From Bacteroidales bacterium (lineage in GTDB: Bacteria > Bacteroidota > Bacteroidia > Bacteroidales > Rikenellaceae), in contig CAJTFS010000002.1 of NCBI GenBank assembly GCA_910575495.1, forward strand, positions 124,001 to 188,000: a stretch of DNA of 64,000 nucleotides. The letters run 5' to 3'. Numbering within the stretch: position 1 is the first letter of the stretch; each line of letters starts with the position of its first letter. The notes below the pieces were generated by a model. The model was not told the DNA's origin. It saw nothing but the letters and a program-made list of their open reading frames with translations, and ran no database searches. This document shows, piece by piece, positions 8,644 through 16,898 of the stretch. A program made the position numbers and the translations under genes.

Positions 8644-9546
8644 ATGAAACCTACACTCATAGCCATCGTCGGCACCAACGCCTCGGGCAAAAGCTCCGTG
8701 GGGCTCGAACTCGCGCGGCGTTACGGCGGAGAGATCGTCTCGGCCGATTCGCGGCAGATCCTGCGCGGCTACGACCTCTGTTCGGGCAAGGTCACGGCCG
8801 AGGAGCGGCAGGCGGTCCCGCACCACTTGCTGGATATTACCGATGCCGGCGACTACTTCTCGCTGGCCGACTACCAGTCGCACGCCTATGCCGCCATCGA
8901 CGACATAACGAATCGCGGGCGCATGCCTTTCCTCGTGGGAGGTACGGGGCTCTATGTCAATGCCGTGGCCGACGGTTACGATCTGGTCGGCGCCGGACCC
9001 GACGAAGCGCTGCGCGAACGGCTCGAAGCCATGGATGCCGCGGAGCTGGTGCGGCTCTTGCAGGAGAAAGCCGGCGAACTGCCTGCATTTCTCGACGTCA
9101 ACAACAAGCGCCGTTTGGTGCGCGCCTGCGAAGTGGCGCTCTCGGGTCGGTCGCTGGCCGAGACGCGCGTCTGCTCGCCGCGCTACGATGTGCTGAAGAT
9201 CGGCGTCACGTGGGAGCGTCCCGTGCTGCGGCAGCGCATCGACGAGCGGCTGAGCCGGCGTCTGGAGCAGGGGATGATCGACGAGGTGGAGCGCGGGCTC
9301 GCGGAGGGCGTGAGCTACGAATCGTTTTACAACCTCGGTCTCGAATATCGTTTCATCGCCCAGTATCTCAACGGCGAGTTCGCCGGGTTCGAAGAGTTCT
9401 ACGAAAAGCTCCATACGGCTATCTGCCGCTTCGCCAAGCGACAGATGACCTGGTTCCGCCGCGACGCTTCGATCCGTTGGATCGACATGAGCGACGATCC
9501 CGTCGCCCGGGCTTCGGAGCTGATCGACGGGTTCCTGGCGAAGTGA
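8644..9546 (+). CDS. miaA: tRNA dimethylallyltransferase
   Basis: MiaA transfers a dimethylallyl group to N6 of A37 in tRNAs reading UNN codons. The ~300-residue protein has the P-loop GTNASGKSS (residues ~9-17), the DSRQILRGYDLCSGKVT substrate block (~36-52), HHLLDI (~61-66), the GGTGLYVNAVADG motif (~100-112) and the NKRRLVRACEV segment. The start at 8644 is chosen from the -7 box at 8615-8622; the ATG at 8632 (four residues longer) is the alternative. It converges with the sugar transferase gene, whose stop is 9 nt away. Confidence 0.92.
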   Translation: MKPTLIAIVGTNASGKSSVGLELARRYGGEIVSADSRQILRGYDLCSGKVTAEERQAVPHHLLDITDAGDYFSLADYQSHAYAAIDDITNRGRMPFLVGGTGLYVNAVADGYDLVGAGPDEALRERLEAMDAAELVRLLQEKAGELPAFLDVNNKRRLVRACEVALSGRSLAETRVCSPRYDVLKIGVTWERPVLRQRIDERLSRRLEQGMIDEVERGLAEGVSYESFYNLGLEYRFIAQYLNGEFAGFEEFYEKLHTAICRFAKRQMTWFRRDASIRWIDMSDDPVARASELIDGFLAK

Positions 9547-9555
9547 TCCGGCGTG

Positions 9556-10566
9556 TCAGAACTTCTTTCCGAAGACGATCGAGCAGAAGGTGTTGAACAG
9601 AATCTTGCAATCGAACCACCAGGAGCGATGCCCGAGATAGTACAGGTCGTATTCCAGGCGCCGCAGCATTTTTTCCATTGTGTCGGTATAACCGTTGTAC
9701 AGCGTGGCGTACGATGTCACGCCGGGGCGGATCTGGTACAGATAGACGTAGCGCGGGTCGTGCTCGACGATCTGGTCGATGTAGTACTTGCGCTCGGGAC
9801 GGGGACCGATGAAGGCCATGTCGCCGCACAGCACGTTCCACAGCTGGGGCAGTTCGTCGAGATGGTGCGCCCGCAGGAAGCGCCCGACTTTCGTCAGCCG
9901 AGGGTCGTTGTCTCCTTTGCTGTGGCTGAGCTGCGCCCCGGAACTTTCGGCATCGAGGTGCATCGAACGGAACTTGTAGATGTTGAACGGGCGGCCGAAG
10001 CGTCCGATGCGTTCTTGTTTGAAGATGGCCGCACCTCCGTCTTCCCGCTTTATGGCAAGGTGGCATAGCAGAAACAGCGGTGAGAACAGCACCAGTGCAA
10101 GAAGTGCCAGCAGGCAGTCGCCGATGCGTTTGACGTTGCGTGCGAAAGCCGACATGCCGTCCGGGATGAACTTGTCGCGGGGAACGCGCGCGCCGATCGG
10201 CGCATCGCTCCGAATTTCGGCGGTTTTTCCGATTCGGTGTCTGAGACCGGCCGTCCATTCGACATAGGCTTCCGGTTCGAACCCCTCCGTTGTCCGTACA
10301 GCATAGCATGTGTCGGAAAGAAGCGGGGCAGGGAGTTTCTGCCCGGTCATGAATTCTGCGATTTCGTTTCCGACCGTTGCGCACGGCATCTGCATCGTTC
10401 GGGAGAATCCGGTCAGATCAGCGTATCCGTTGGCTTTCGCGAACCGATGAAGCGCATAGGCGGAGTATCCGTATGCCGTCCATGCGGCAATATCCTCGTT
10501 GGGGTATAAATAGATGTGCGAGCCGTCGTTGCGGCACTCTTTCAGTGCGATTGCGTCGATGTTCAT
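9556..10566 (-). CDS. Initiating phospho-sugar transferase (WcaJ/WbaP-type bacterial sugar transferase)
   Basis: The C-terminal ~190 residues form a bacterial sugar transferase domain, which transfers a sugar-1-phosphate to undecaprenyl phosphate to begin capsule, exopolysaccharide or O-glycan synthesis. One membrane segment (~150-172) is followed by KREDGGAAIFKQERIG (~173-188), the F-x-I-Y-K-F-R-S-M motif (~194-202), DPRLTKVGRFLR, the catalytic D-E-L-P-Q-L-W-N-V and GPRPERKYY. Residues 1-~125 are soluble and do not resemble the usual multi-helix N-terminus of WcaJ; I do not recognise this part. The gene stands alone, converging with miaA, and its only visible promoter source is the invertible segment upstream (10690-10946). 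Confidence 0.88.
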   Translation of the reverse strand: MNIDAIALKECRNDGSHIYLYPNEDIAAWTAYGYSAYALHRFAKANGYADLTGFSRTMQMPCATVGNEIAEFMTGQKLPAPLLSDTCYAVRTTEGFEPEAYVEWTAGLRHRIGKTAEIRSDAPIGARVPRDKFIPDGMSAFARNVKRIGDCLLALLALVLFSPLFLLCHLAIKREDGGAAIFKQERIGRFGRPFNIYKFRSMHLDAESSGAQLSHSKGDNDPRLTKVGRFLRAHHLDELPQLWNVLCGDMAFIGPRPERKYYIDQIVEHDPRYVYLYQIRPGVTSYATLYNGYTDTMEKMLRRLEYDLYYLGHRSWWFDCKILFNTFCSIVFGKKF

Positions 10567-10667
10567 AGCGGTATGCGTTGCGCGGCTTGCGACCTTTCGG
10601 GGAAAGGCTCGGGCTTGTTTCCCGTCTCTTCTCCAAAGAATCGCCGGCCGCAGAATTCGTCCGTTCG

Positions 10668-10692
10668 TGCGGTTTCTATGCAAGAAACCGCA
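10668..10692. repeat. Left recombination-site-like inverted repeat (IRL)
   Basis: A 25-bp palindrome: 10-bp arms (10668-10677 and 10683-10692) around the 5-nt centre ATGCA. Its inner 18 bp (10672-10689, GTTTCTATGCAAGAAACC) recur in opposite orientation at 10947-10964. Two inverted arms around a short spacer is the architecture of a tyrosine-recombinase core site. Confidence 0.8.
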
Positions 10693-10946
10693 CGTCGGCA
10701 GCAACTCGCTGATCGACAATATGATGTTTGTCGGTTGACCGGGATTTTGTATTGTCCGTCGTCGGAACGATGCAATATGCAGGAAGGGATTGGCAGCCCG
10801 ACGGACCAAACGCTATAGCCTCGGGGTAGTTTTTGCCGGCCGGCAACCGGTTGACAATCAATCGGAAATTATCCGGTGCTTCTGTTTTTGGGAGAAAATA
10901 TCCTCCTGCGATTGTAGGTTGAGCCGATTTTGATTACCTTTGTATT
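10690..10946. promoter_or_regulatory. Candidate invertible promoter segment (257 bp), here in OFF orientation for the sugar transferase
   Basis: The segment lies between perfect 18-bp inverted repeats and contains no gene. It holds one good promoter, ATTG (10911-10914), 20 nt, TACCTTTG (10935-10942), on the plus strand, so in the sequenced orientation it fires rightward, antisense to the recombinase gene. Inversion would place it ~120 nt upstream of the sugar transferase start, reading toward it. No TAnnTTTG box reads toward the sugar transferase in the present orientation. A 14-bp palindrome, TTGCCGGCCGGCAA, sits at 10833-10846 and could be a regulator site. Inversion is inferred from architecture, not observed. 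Confidence 0.75.
10911..10942 (+). promoter_or_regulatory. Promoter inside the invertible segment
   Basis: ATTG at 10911-10914, then 20 nt, then TACCTTTG at 10935-10942 (consensus TTTG-N20-TAnnTTTG). The -7 box ends 4 nt before the right inverted repeat, so the transcript would start within or just after that repeat. Confidence 0.65.
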
Positions 10947-10964
10947 GGTTTCTTGCATAGAAAC
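10947..10964. repeat. Right recombination-site-like inverted repeat (IRR)
   Basis: These 18 bp are the exact reverse complement of 10672-10689. The outer flanks differ between the two sites (GC-rich on the left, AT-rich on the right), so the conserved part is limited to the presumed recombinase-binding arms and spacer. Confidence 0.8.
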
Positions 10965-10967
10965 TGC

Positions 10968-12161
10968 CTATCTGATCGAGGCCGTAATCAGCCGATTGGC
11001 CGAGTCTATCACCGAATTGTCCAGCATTGTCAGATAAATCTGCGTCGTTCGCTCCGACGAATGGCCCATGCCTGCGCTGATGACGGAGATCGGTATGTTG
11101 CGATTGCGCGCGGCCACCGCTCAGCTGTGGCGGGCCGTATAGGATGAAAGTCCGCTTTCGAGATGCAGCATGCCGGCGAGTCTTTTCAGCTGCCGGTTGT
11201 GATAGTTCAGCGCTGTCTGGTATTGCGAATAGGCCTTCGCCGCATCTTCGGTTTTCAATATCGGGAATACGTAGGGAGACGGATTGCCGGCATATTTGTC
11301 GATGATCCGTCGGATGTTCGGTTCTATGCGGACGCATAGTTGCCGTTGTGTTTTTCGGCGCGCATAATATATGTTCCCGTTGCGGAGGTCCGTTTTTCGC
11401 AGATAGGCCATGTCGACGAACGCCATTCCGCGCGTGCAGTAGCTGAAAACGAACAGGTCGCGGGTCAGCGCCAGCGCCGGCGAGTGCCGCAGGTCGAGTC
11501 GGAAAAGCTGCAGTACGATCTTTTCGTCGACGGCCTTCTTTCGCGTGCGGTCGATTCCGGTGTAGACGTTCTGGAACGGGTAGCATTGTTCTACGAGGCG
11601 TTGTTTTACGGCGCGGTTGTAAACGGCCCGCAGGATACGCATGTAAAACGATATGGAGTTGCGGACCAGGCCCTGCCGGATCAGAAACCCGTTGTATCCG
11701 TCGATGACCCGTTCGGTCAGCGCTGCGAGCGGCAGCTCCGTTTCTTCGAGGTACTTGGCGAAACTGTTCATGGTCCGTTCGTAGTTGCGGGCCGTCCCTA
11801 GTCTGCGGGCATCTCTCAGCTGCATGATCCGTTCCTGCATGAAATCCACGACCGAAATGTCGCGGGCCGAAGAGCGGTATCTGTCTGCTATGTCGTCCGC
11901 AGAGTAGGTTTTCCGGCTGTCTTCCAGCTGTCTGACAATGTGTTTCAGTTTCCGGAATTCGCGGTCGATTTTAGCTCGTGTCGCGGAGGTGCGGGCGTTC
12001 TGGCAGACGACACACTCCGTTTCTTCGTTCCATTCCTCCGGATGCAGGCGGATGGAGGTCTTTATGCGTCTGATTTTCCGCAGATGGGTTATCCGATAGA
12101 CGACCGTTCCCGCCCGGCCCTCGACTTTCGATGGGCGCAGTTCAATTTTGATTGTTGCCAT
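10968..12161 (-). pseudogene. Tyrosine recombinase (Bacteroidetes phage-integrase family) with an in-frame TGA
   Basis: Read through one stop, this is a normal-length (397-codon) Bacteroidetes tyrosine recombinase: an N-terminal Arm-binding/SAM-like region (residues ~1-225), then the catalytic domain with Arg in YCTRGMAF (~244), Lys in ARRKTQ (~270), TARHS (~342-346) and, beyond the stop, GMGHSSERTTQIYL with the nucleophilic Tyr (codon 376). Codon 347 is TGA (plus strand 11121-11123) where the family has TGG (RHSWA). No other disruption occurs, and the natural TAG is at 10968-10970. The truncated 346-residue product lacks the catalytic His/Tyr block. It ends 3 bp from IRR, so it is the natural candidate for the invertase of the adjacent switch. 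Confidence 0.85.
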
Positions 12162-12394
12162 GATTTTTCGTTCTTGGTTGCGCGAAAATAACATGGAACG
12201 GAGTTCTGCCGGCCGGAAACCGGGGCAGGGCGGGGGGCCGGCGTTTTATGCCGCAGTGAGGGGCTCTTTGTTGTTCCGGTACGGGCTCCCGGAGCCGCAC
12301 GGGCCGCAGCCCCTCCCCGATGCAGGTCCGCAACTATCCGATTGAATGTCGGGCGTGCGGTCCGAAAGCAGTCGCAAAACCCGTTGAACAATAA

Positions 12395-12423
12395 AAAGAG
12401 CGACCCTTGATGGATCGCTCTTT
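12395..12423 (-). terminator. Rho-independent terminator after the DUF2795-like gene
   Basis: A 9-bp stem, AAAGAGCGA (12395-12403) paired with TCGCTCTTT (12415-12423), is followed on the minus strand by a T-rich run. It lies 22 nt past the stop of the 73-residue protein. Confidence 0.8.
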
Positions 12424-12445
12424 GTTCGGTTGCGGGTCTTGTCCG

Positions 12446-12667
12446 CTAATATTCCTCCTCATTGAAGAAGAAGTCGTCTTTGGAGGGGTAGTCGGGCCAG
12501 ATGTCTTCGATCGATTCGTAGATTTCGCCCTCGTCCTCGATCTCCTGCAGGTTCTCGAGCACCTCCAGCGGTGCTCCCGAGCGCACGGCATAATCGATCA
12601 GTTCCTCCTTGGTCGCGGGCCAGGGAGCGTCTTCGAGTTTCGATGCCAGTTCAAGCGTCCAGTACAT
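12446..12667 (-). CDS. Small acidic DUF2795-like protein
   Basis: A 73-residue, strongly acidic protein beginning MYWTLELASKLEDAPWPATKEELIDYAVRSG-like, i.e. the DUF2795 pattern in which W-P-A-T-K-x-E-L-I-D-Y-A marks a small helical domain. It ends in a Glu/Asp/Phe-rich tail. Bacteroidales carry a single conserved copy; its function is not known. The start at 12667 follows a good promoter and excludes a 47-residue upstream extension of low complexity. It is a single-gene unit with its own terminator. Confidence 0.8.
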   Translation of the reverse strand: MYWTLELASKLEDAPWPATKEELIDYAVRSGAPLEVLENLQEIEDEGEIYESIEDIWPDYPSKDDFFFNEEEY

Positions 12668-12744
12668 AGTTATGCGTTTTAGAATTCGTTCAATCGTTCG
12701 CTCGTCTCCGGCCGCAGGTTGCCGTCCGGGCCGGGGTCGGTTTG

Positions 12745-12774
12745 CAAAAGTATAAAAAAATCGAGAAATACAAA
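12745..12774 (-). promoter_or_regulatory. Promoter of the DUF2795-like gene
   Basis: On the minus strand TTTG (12774-12771), 18 nt, TACTTTTG (12752-12745). The start codon is 78 nt downstream. Confidence 0.65.
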
Positions 12775-12826
12775 TCTTTTTCGCAAAACATCGGTCTGCC
12801 GCCGGCACCGACCCTCGCGGGCGGCG

Positions 12827-13378
12827 TTACGGAATCCACAACGTTTCTTCCGCTCCGAAGCGTGCCGCCACCGTACGGCCCAGGAGATAGAAGTAGTCCG
12901 ACAGCCGGTTGAGCCAGACGAGCGCCGTGGCGTCTACGCCGTGTTCCTGGTCGGCACGCAGGGCTGCGCGTTCGGCCCTGCGGCATATCGTCCGGCAGAC
13001 ATGACACAGCGAAACGGCTTCGTGACCGCCCGGGAGCGTGAATTTGTCGATCGCCGGCAGGGCCTCCTGCATTGCGTCGATGCGTTGTTCCAGCCACCCG
13101 GTGCATTCCGGCGAAAGCGGTGCCACCTTGTCGCTGCCCGCTTCGCCTGCGGCAAGGAGCGCTTCGACCGTCATCAGGCGGGACTGTATCCGGTTCAGAT
13201 CGTCCGTCAGTTCGCCCGTGCCGGCTTCCTTGCGCAGCCGGTCCGTCAGCAGCGCCATGAATGCGGAGAGTTCGTCGACCGTTCCGTAGGCTTCCACGCG
13301 GCTGTCGGTCTTGAAAACCCGTTCGCCGCCGATGAGCGAGGTCATGCCCTTGTCTCCGGTTTTGGTGTATACTTTCAT
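12827..13378 (-). CDS. ATP:cob(I)alamin adenosyltransferase (PduO type)
   Basis: The 183-residue protein makes adenosylcobalamin from cob(I)alamin and ATP. The N-terminal ATP-binding loop is KVYTKTGDKGMTSL (residues 2-15), followed by S-R-V-E-A-Y-G-T-V-D-E-L-S-A (~26-39). The C-terminal signature is C-R-x-x-C-R-R-A-E-R (~132-141) and W-L-N-R-L-S-D-Y-F-Y-L (~156-166). Length and motifs are complete. It serves B12-dependent enzymes elsewhere in the genome; no cobalamin genes adjoin it. Confidence 0.93.
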   Translation of the reverse strand: MKVYTKTGDKGMTSLIGGERVFKTDSRVEAYGTVDELSAFMALLTDRLRKEAGTGELTDDLNRIQSRLMTVEALLAAGEAGSDKVAPLSPECTGWLEQRIDAMQEALPAIDKFTLPGGHEAVSLCHVCRTICRRAERAALRADQEHGVDATALVWLNRLSDYFYLLGRTVAARFGAEETLWIP

Positions 13379-13473
13379 GGATGGTTGTGTTTTTCGGTCT
13401 CCGTTGTCTTGCGGAGTATCTGTCTTTCGGTCGGCACGCCGGAATGAACCGGGCTCCGGACCTGCCCCCGAAA

Positions 13474-13986
13474 CTATAATACGAAGTGTTGTTTCGGCAG
13501 CCCGTTGTTGAATAGCAGCAGGTAGGCGCGGTTGTCCACCGAGGTCGAATCGTGCTGCGCCACCAGTGCCCGGCAGAGAGCTGCCCGGTCGTTTTTCGCG
13601 CAGGGCGTCATGATCGCCACGGTTGCCCCCGTTCGTTTCGCTTCTTCCGCCAGCTTCAGCAGTTCTTCTTGCGGCAGTCCGGGCAGCGCTACGACCAACG
13701 CGCCATCCGCACGATTCAGGCCAAAAGTGGCGTAACCGGCATGGATCGCCAGATTTTGCAGCTGCACGGCCCGCCGTTCGGCCACTCCCGCGCCCCGCAG
13801 GGCGTCGTAAAGCGCGCGGTCGCCGGGCAGAAGCCCGTTCCGCATGAATACTTCCCGGACCAGCGCATAGACGAACGGCGAGTGCACCCCGTGCCCCCGG
13901 AAATGGCGGGCACGGACCAGCCGGCTGCCCACGGCCGCCATGCCGCGTGCCACTCCTTCTTTCAGCCGATGCCCTGCCTGCTTCAT
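13474..13986 (-). CDS. Conserved hypothetical protein with an HG(V/I)HSPF motif
   Basis: A 170-residue protein. Its N-terminal RHFRGHGVHSPFVYALVREVF segment (~27-47) is the hallmark of a Bacteroidales family whose longer members carry a class I SAM-methyltransferase-like fold. Here the remainder is short, with a hydrophobic strand near residues 94-100 (ALVVALP), and I see no clear SAM-binding glycine motif, so it may be a degenerate relative. It lies 6 nt after the flavoprotein gene (13993-15279) and is probably co-transcribed with it. Function unknown. Confidence 0.65.
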   Translation of the reverse strand: MKQAGHRLKEGVARGMAAVGSRLVRARHFRGHGVHSPFVYALVREVFMRNGLLPGDRALYDALRGAGVAERRAVQLQNLAIHAGYATFGLNRADGALVVALPGLPQEELLKLAEEAKRTGATVAIMTPCAKNDRAALCRALVAQHDSTSVDNRAYLLLFNNGLPKQHFVL

Positions 13987-13992
13987 CTCCGG

Positions 13993-15279
13993 TTATTTTT
14001 TCAGCATGCCTGCCAGACGACCCGTCGAGAATGCGATCTGCAGGTTGTAGCCGCCCGTGTTGGCGTCGATGTCGAGCACTTCGCCCGCCAGATAGAGCCC
14101 GCGGACTTTGCGCGACTCCATCGTGTAGGGATTCACTTCGTCGCAGCATACGCCGCCGGCCGTGGTCACCGCGCATTCGAACGGGGCATAGTCCGTAACG
14201 GGGAAAGTCAGCCCCTTGAGCGTGCGGATCAGCCGGTCGATCTCGGCGTCGGTGACTTTCGAGACGTAGTTTTTCGAGTGGATGTCCAGCTCCTGCGCCA
14301 GCGGCATCACCAGTGCCTTGGGCACCAGCTTGCGGAGCAGTTCGCCGAAGAATTCGGTGGGCGCCATCTCCGCCCGTTCGCGGGCGATGCGTTCGCGCAG
14401 CATCTCTTCGGTCAGCGCGGGTTTGAGGTCCAGTACGATCTTCACCTTCTGCCCGTCGATCAGTGCGTCCACCGCGTCGCGGCTCATGCGCAGAGCCACG
14501 GCTCCTTCGATGCCGCGCTCCGAGAAGCCTATTTCGCCGAACTCCTCGCGTATGGGTTCGTTGTCGATGTAAAGCACGGCTTTCACGTTGCGCAGCAGCA
14601 GTCCGTGCAGGTATTTCATCTGCGGATGCGGCGTCACCAGCGGCGTCAGCGACGGTCGCAGCGGTTCGACCGTGTGGCCCAGGTCGGCGGCGAAGGCGTA
14701 GCCGTCGCCCGTCGAACCGGTGGCGGGGTAGGAGACCCCGCCCGTCGCCACGATCACGCGGTCGCACTCCTCCTTGCGTTCGAAGCCCCGCTTGTTGACA
14801 TAGCGCACGCCGAATACGCGGTCGCCCAGCGTCATGATCTCCGTCACGCGCGTTTCATAGCGGATCTTCACGCCGTTGTCCACGCAGTAGTCCAGCAGAG
14901 CGTTGGCAATGTCCCAGGCCTTGCCGCTTTTCGGGAAGACGCGTTCGCCGCGTTCGATGTCGAGTTTCACGCCTTGGCGTTCGAAGAAGCGGATCGTCGC
15001 CCGGTTGTTGAATTCCGCGAATGCCGGAGCGAAGAAAGCGGCGTTGGTGCGTACTTGCTCGGCGAACTCCTCCGCCGGCCGGGCGTTGGTCACGTTGCAG
15101 CGGCCTTTGCCCGTTATGCGTACCTTGCGGCCCGATTTCTCCATTTTTTCCAGCAGCAGGACCCGTTTGCCGCTCCGCGCCGCCGTGCCTGCCGCCATCA
15201 TGCCCGCCGCGCCCGCACCCACGACAACAACGTCGTAGGGCAGCCGTTCGGCCGGTTGTGTTGTTTCCGTTTGTTCCAT
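13993..15279 (-). CDS. NAD(P)/FAD-dependent oxidoreductase, HI0933/YhiN (BaiN-like) family
   Basis: A 428-residue flavoprotein. The FAD-binding V-V-G-A-G-A-A-G-M-M-A-A motif is at residues ~20-31, followed by the family signature E-K-x-x-K-S-G-R-K-V-x-I-T-G-K-G-R-C-N-V-T-N (~45-66). A second dinucleotide motif, VIVATGGVSYPATGSTGDGY, lies mid-protein, and the C-terminal AGEVLDIDANTGGYNLQ is diagnostic for the family. The reaction is generally unknown; some relatives act on bile-acid intermediates, but that should not be assumed here. A TACCTTTG box at 15294-15287 (minus strand) precedes the start. Confidence 0.9.
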   Translation of the reverse strand: MEQTETTQPAERLPYDVVVVGAGAAGMMAAGTAARSGKRVLLLEKMEKSGRKVRITGKGRCNVTNARPAEEFAEQVRTNAAFFAPAFAEFNNRATIRFFERQGVKLDIERGERVFPKSGKAWDIANALLDYCVDNGVKIRYETRVTEIMTLGDRVFGVRYVNKRGFERKEECDRVIVATGGVSYPATGSTGDGYAFAADLGHTVEPLRPSLTPLVTPHPQMKYLHGLLLRNVKAVLYIDNEPIREEFGEIGFSERGIEGAVALRMSRDAVDALIDGQKVKIVLDLKPALTEEMLRERIARERAEMAPTEFFGELLRKLVPKALVMPLAQELDIHSKNYVSKVTDAEIDRLIRTLKGLTFPVTDYAPFECAVTTAGGVCCDEVNPYTMESRKVRGLYLAGEVLDIDANTGGYNLQIAFSTGRLAGMLKK

Positions 15280-15448
15280 ACGGGTGCAAAGGTAGTGAAA
15301 TTAAAGATTAAGAACGGGAATCGGGGAATTAAAAATTGTCCGGTGCTTCTTTTCGGGGAGTCGTCCGGCCTGAACGGCCCGCTCGGGTCGGCTGCCGCCG
15401 CAGCGAAATATTTCCGCCGCGGCATTTCCGATTGTTGATTTTTAATTG

Positions 15449-15456
15449 TACTTTTG
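15449..15456 (+). promoter_or_regulatory. -7 promoter element upstream of nusB
   Basis: TACTTTTG matches the Bacteroidetes -7 consensus and lies 26 nt before the nusB start; the -33 element is weak (TTTC at 15425-15428). Confidence 0.5.
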
Positions 15457-15482
15457 CGGCCGTTCAAAACGTTCTTGCATCT

Positions 15483-16418
15483 ATGTTGAGCAGAAGATTA
15501 CTCCGTATCAAGGTCGCCAAGGCGCTGTTCGCCCATCTCAAGTCCGATGCCGACAACATGATCGCTTCCGAGAAGACGCTCATGGCTTCCATCGACAAGG
15601 CTTACGATCTCTATTTTCTGATGCTGGCCCTTCCCGTCGAGTTGGCGCGGTATGCCGGGCAGCGCATCGAGATCGCCAAAGCCAAGAAGCTGCCTACGTT
15701 CGAGGATCTTCACCCCAACACCAAGTTCGTCGACAACGCGGTCATCCGCACCATCGCCAACAGCGATGCCGTCAACGACCACCTCGCCGCCCGCAAACTG
15801 GGTTGGGCGCAGCATCCCGACTTCATCCGTACGCTTTACGGACAGCTGTGCGAAAGCGAATATTTCCAGGACTACATGGCGCGCGGGGAGCGCTCGTTCG
15901 ACGATGACCGGCGCCTGGTCGAAGATTTCTTCAAGGAGATGCAGACATGCGATGCGCTGGACGATCTGTTGGAAGAGATCTCCATCCTTTGGAACGACGA
16001 CCTGCCCTATGTGCTGGTGCTCGTTTTGCGGACCCTTTCGATGCTGAAGCCGTCGCATTCCGAGTTGAAGATCGCTCCCAAGTTCAAGTCCGACGACGAT
16101 CCCGTCTTCGTCAAAACGCTTTTCGAGAAGTCGCTGGTCAACTACGACAAGTACCAGGACTACATCGAGAAGTTCACCTCCAACTGGGACGTCGAGCGTA
16201 TCGTCTTCATGGACAACCTCATCATCGGCACCGCCATGGCCGAGCTCACCGAGTTCCCCTCCATTCCCGTGAAGGTCACGCTCGACGAGTGGATCGAGAT
16301 TTCGAAGTTCTACTCCACCCCCGGCAGCAGCACCTTCATCAACGGTGTGCTCGACAAGATCGTCGAGTCGCTCACGGCCGAGGGGCGTATCAGAAAATCG
16401 GGCCGCGGTTTGATCTGA
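15483..16418 (+). CDS. nusB: Transcription antitermination factor NusB (long Bacteroidetes form)
   Basis: NusB with NusE binds boxA RNA during rRNA antitermination. The 311-residue product begins MLSRRLLRIKVAKALFAHL, the N-terminal helix of the family, and ends with the conserved C-terminal helices (FTSNWDVERIVFMDNLIIGTAMAE, IPVKVTLDEWIEISKFYSTPGS, FINGVLDKI). Bacteroidetes NusB proteins are about twice the ~140-residue E. coli protein because of a large helical insertion, here residues ~45-200. The start at 15483 follows a -7 box; an earlier in-frame ATG at 15336 is upstream of it. Two small genes follow in the same direction. Confidence 0.9.
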   Translation: MLSRRLLRIKVAKALFAHLKSDADNMIASEKTLMASIDKAYDLYFLMLALPVELARYAGQRIEIAKAKKLPTFEDLHPNTKFVDNAVIRTIANSDAVNDHLAARKLGWAQHPDFIRTLYGQLCESEYFQDYMARGERSFDDDRRLVEDFFKEMQTCDALDDLLEEISILWNDDLPYVLVLVLRTLSMLKPSHSELKIAPKFKSDDDPVFVKTLFEKSLVNYDKYQDYIEKFTSNWDVERIVFMDNLIIGTAMAELTEFPSIPVKVTLDEWIEISKFYSTPGSSTFINGVLDKIVESLTAEGRIRKSGRGLI

Positions 16419-16426
16419 CAGTCCCT

Positions 16427-16837
16427 ATGTTCCGCGTTGCGCTTCTTCTCGTGGCGGCCGTTTTTTGCGGTGCCTGCGGTTCTCCGTCCGCTTCGGTCAG
16501 GCCCAAGGGGCGCGTCATCGTTCTGACCGATTCGCTGCTTGCTGCCGGTGGCTGCGATACCGTGCGGCTGGGGCGTTTGCGTTCCGGCGAAATCGCCGTT
16601 TCGCGTCTGTGGTTCGAAAACCGTTCTTCCCGCCCGCTTGTCATCGTCGGTTACGAGCGGAGTTGCGGATGCACTTCCCTTGCGTTCGGTTCCGAGCCTT
16701 TCGTGCCCGGTGCCGCCCATGCCGTCGAACTCACTTTCGATTCGCGCGGCGAACGGGGCTGGCAGTTCAAACCCGTCGATCTGCGCTTCTCGCCCGACGG
16801 CCGCTTCCGGCTCTTCGTCGAGGTGGAGGTGGAGTAG
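16427..16837 (+). CDS. DUF1573 lipoprotein
   Basis: A 136-residue protein with a short signal peptide and lipobox-like end (VFCGAC, residues ~12-17), so probably a lipoprotein. The DUF1573 domain (~40-135) has an Ig-like beta fold and the S-C-G-C-T motif (~78-82) after F-x-N-R-S-S-R-P-L-V-I-V. The family is abundant in Bacteroidetes and of unknown function. It begins 8 nt after nusB and probably shares its transcript. Confidence 0.85.
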   Translation: MFRVALLLVAAVFCGACGSPSASVRPKGRVIVLTDSLLAAGGCDTVRLGRLRSGEIAVSRLWFENRSSRPLVIVGYERSCGCTSLAFGSEPFVPGAAHAVELTFDSRGERGWQFKPVDLRFSPDGRFRLFVEVEVE

Positions 16838-16898
16838 TTCTTGCTTGGGAACCGCCCTCCGGACAGGGCTTTTGTATCCGTTCAAATTCAAACGTAGC

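Noticed and set aside
10858..11586. Minus-strand 242-codon frame overlapping the recombinase and the invertible segment
   Set aside because: It is out of frame with the recombinase, is rich in unlikely residues and spans the inverted repeat and promoter.
12190..12360. GC-rich palindromic stretch upstream of the recombinase, considered as a third recombination site
   Set aside because: It does not contain the GTTTCTATGCAAGAAACC core or a recognisable variant.
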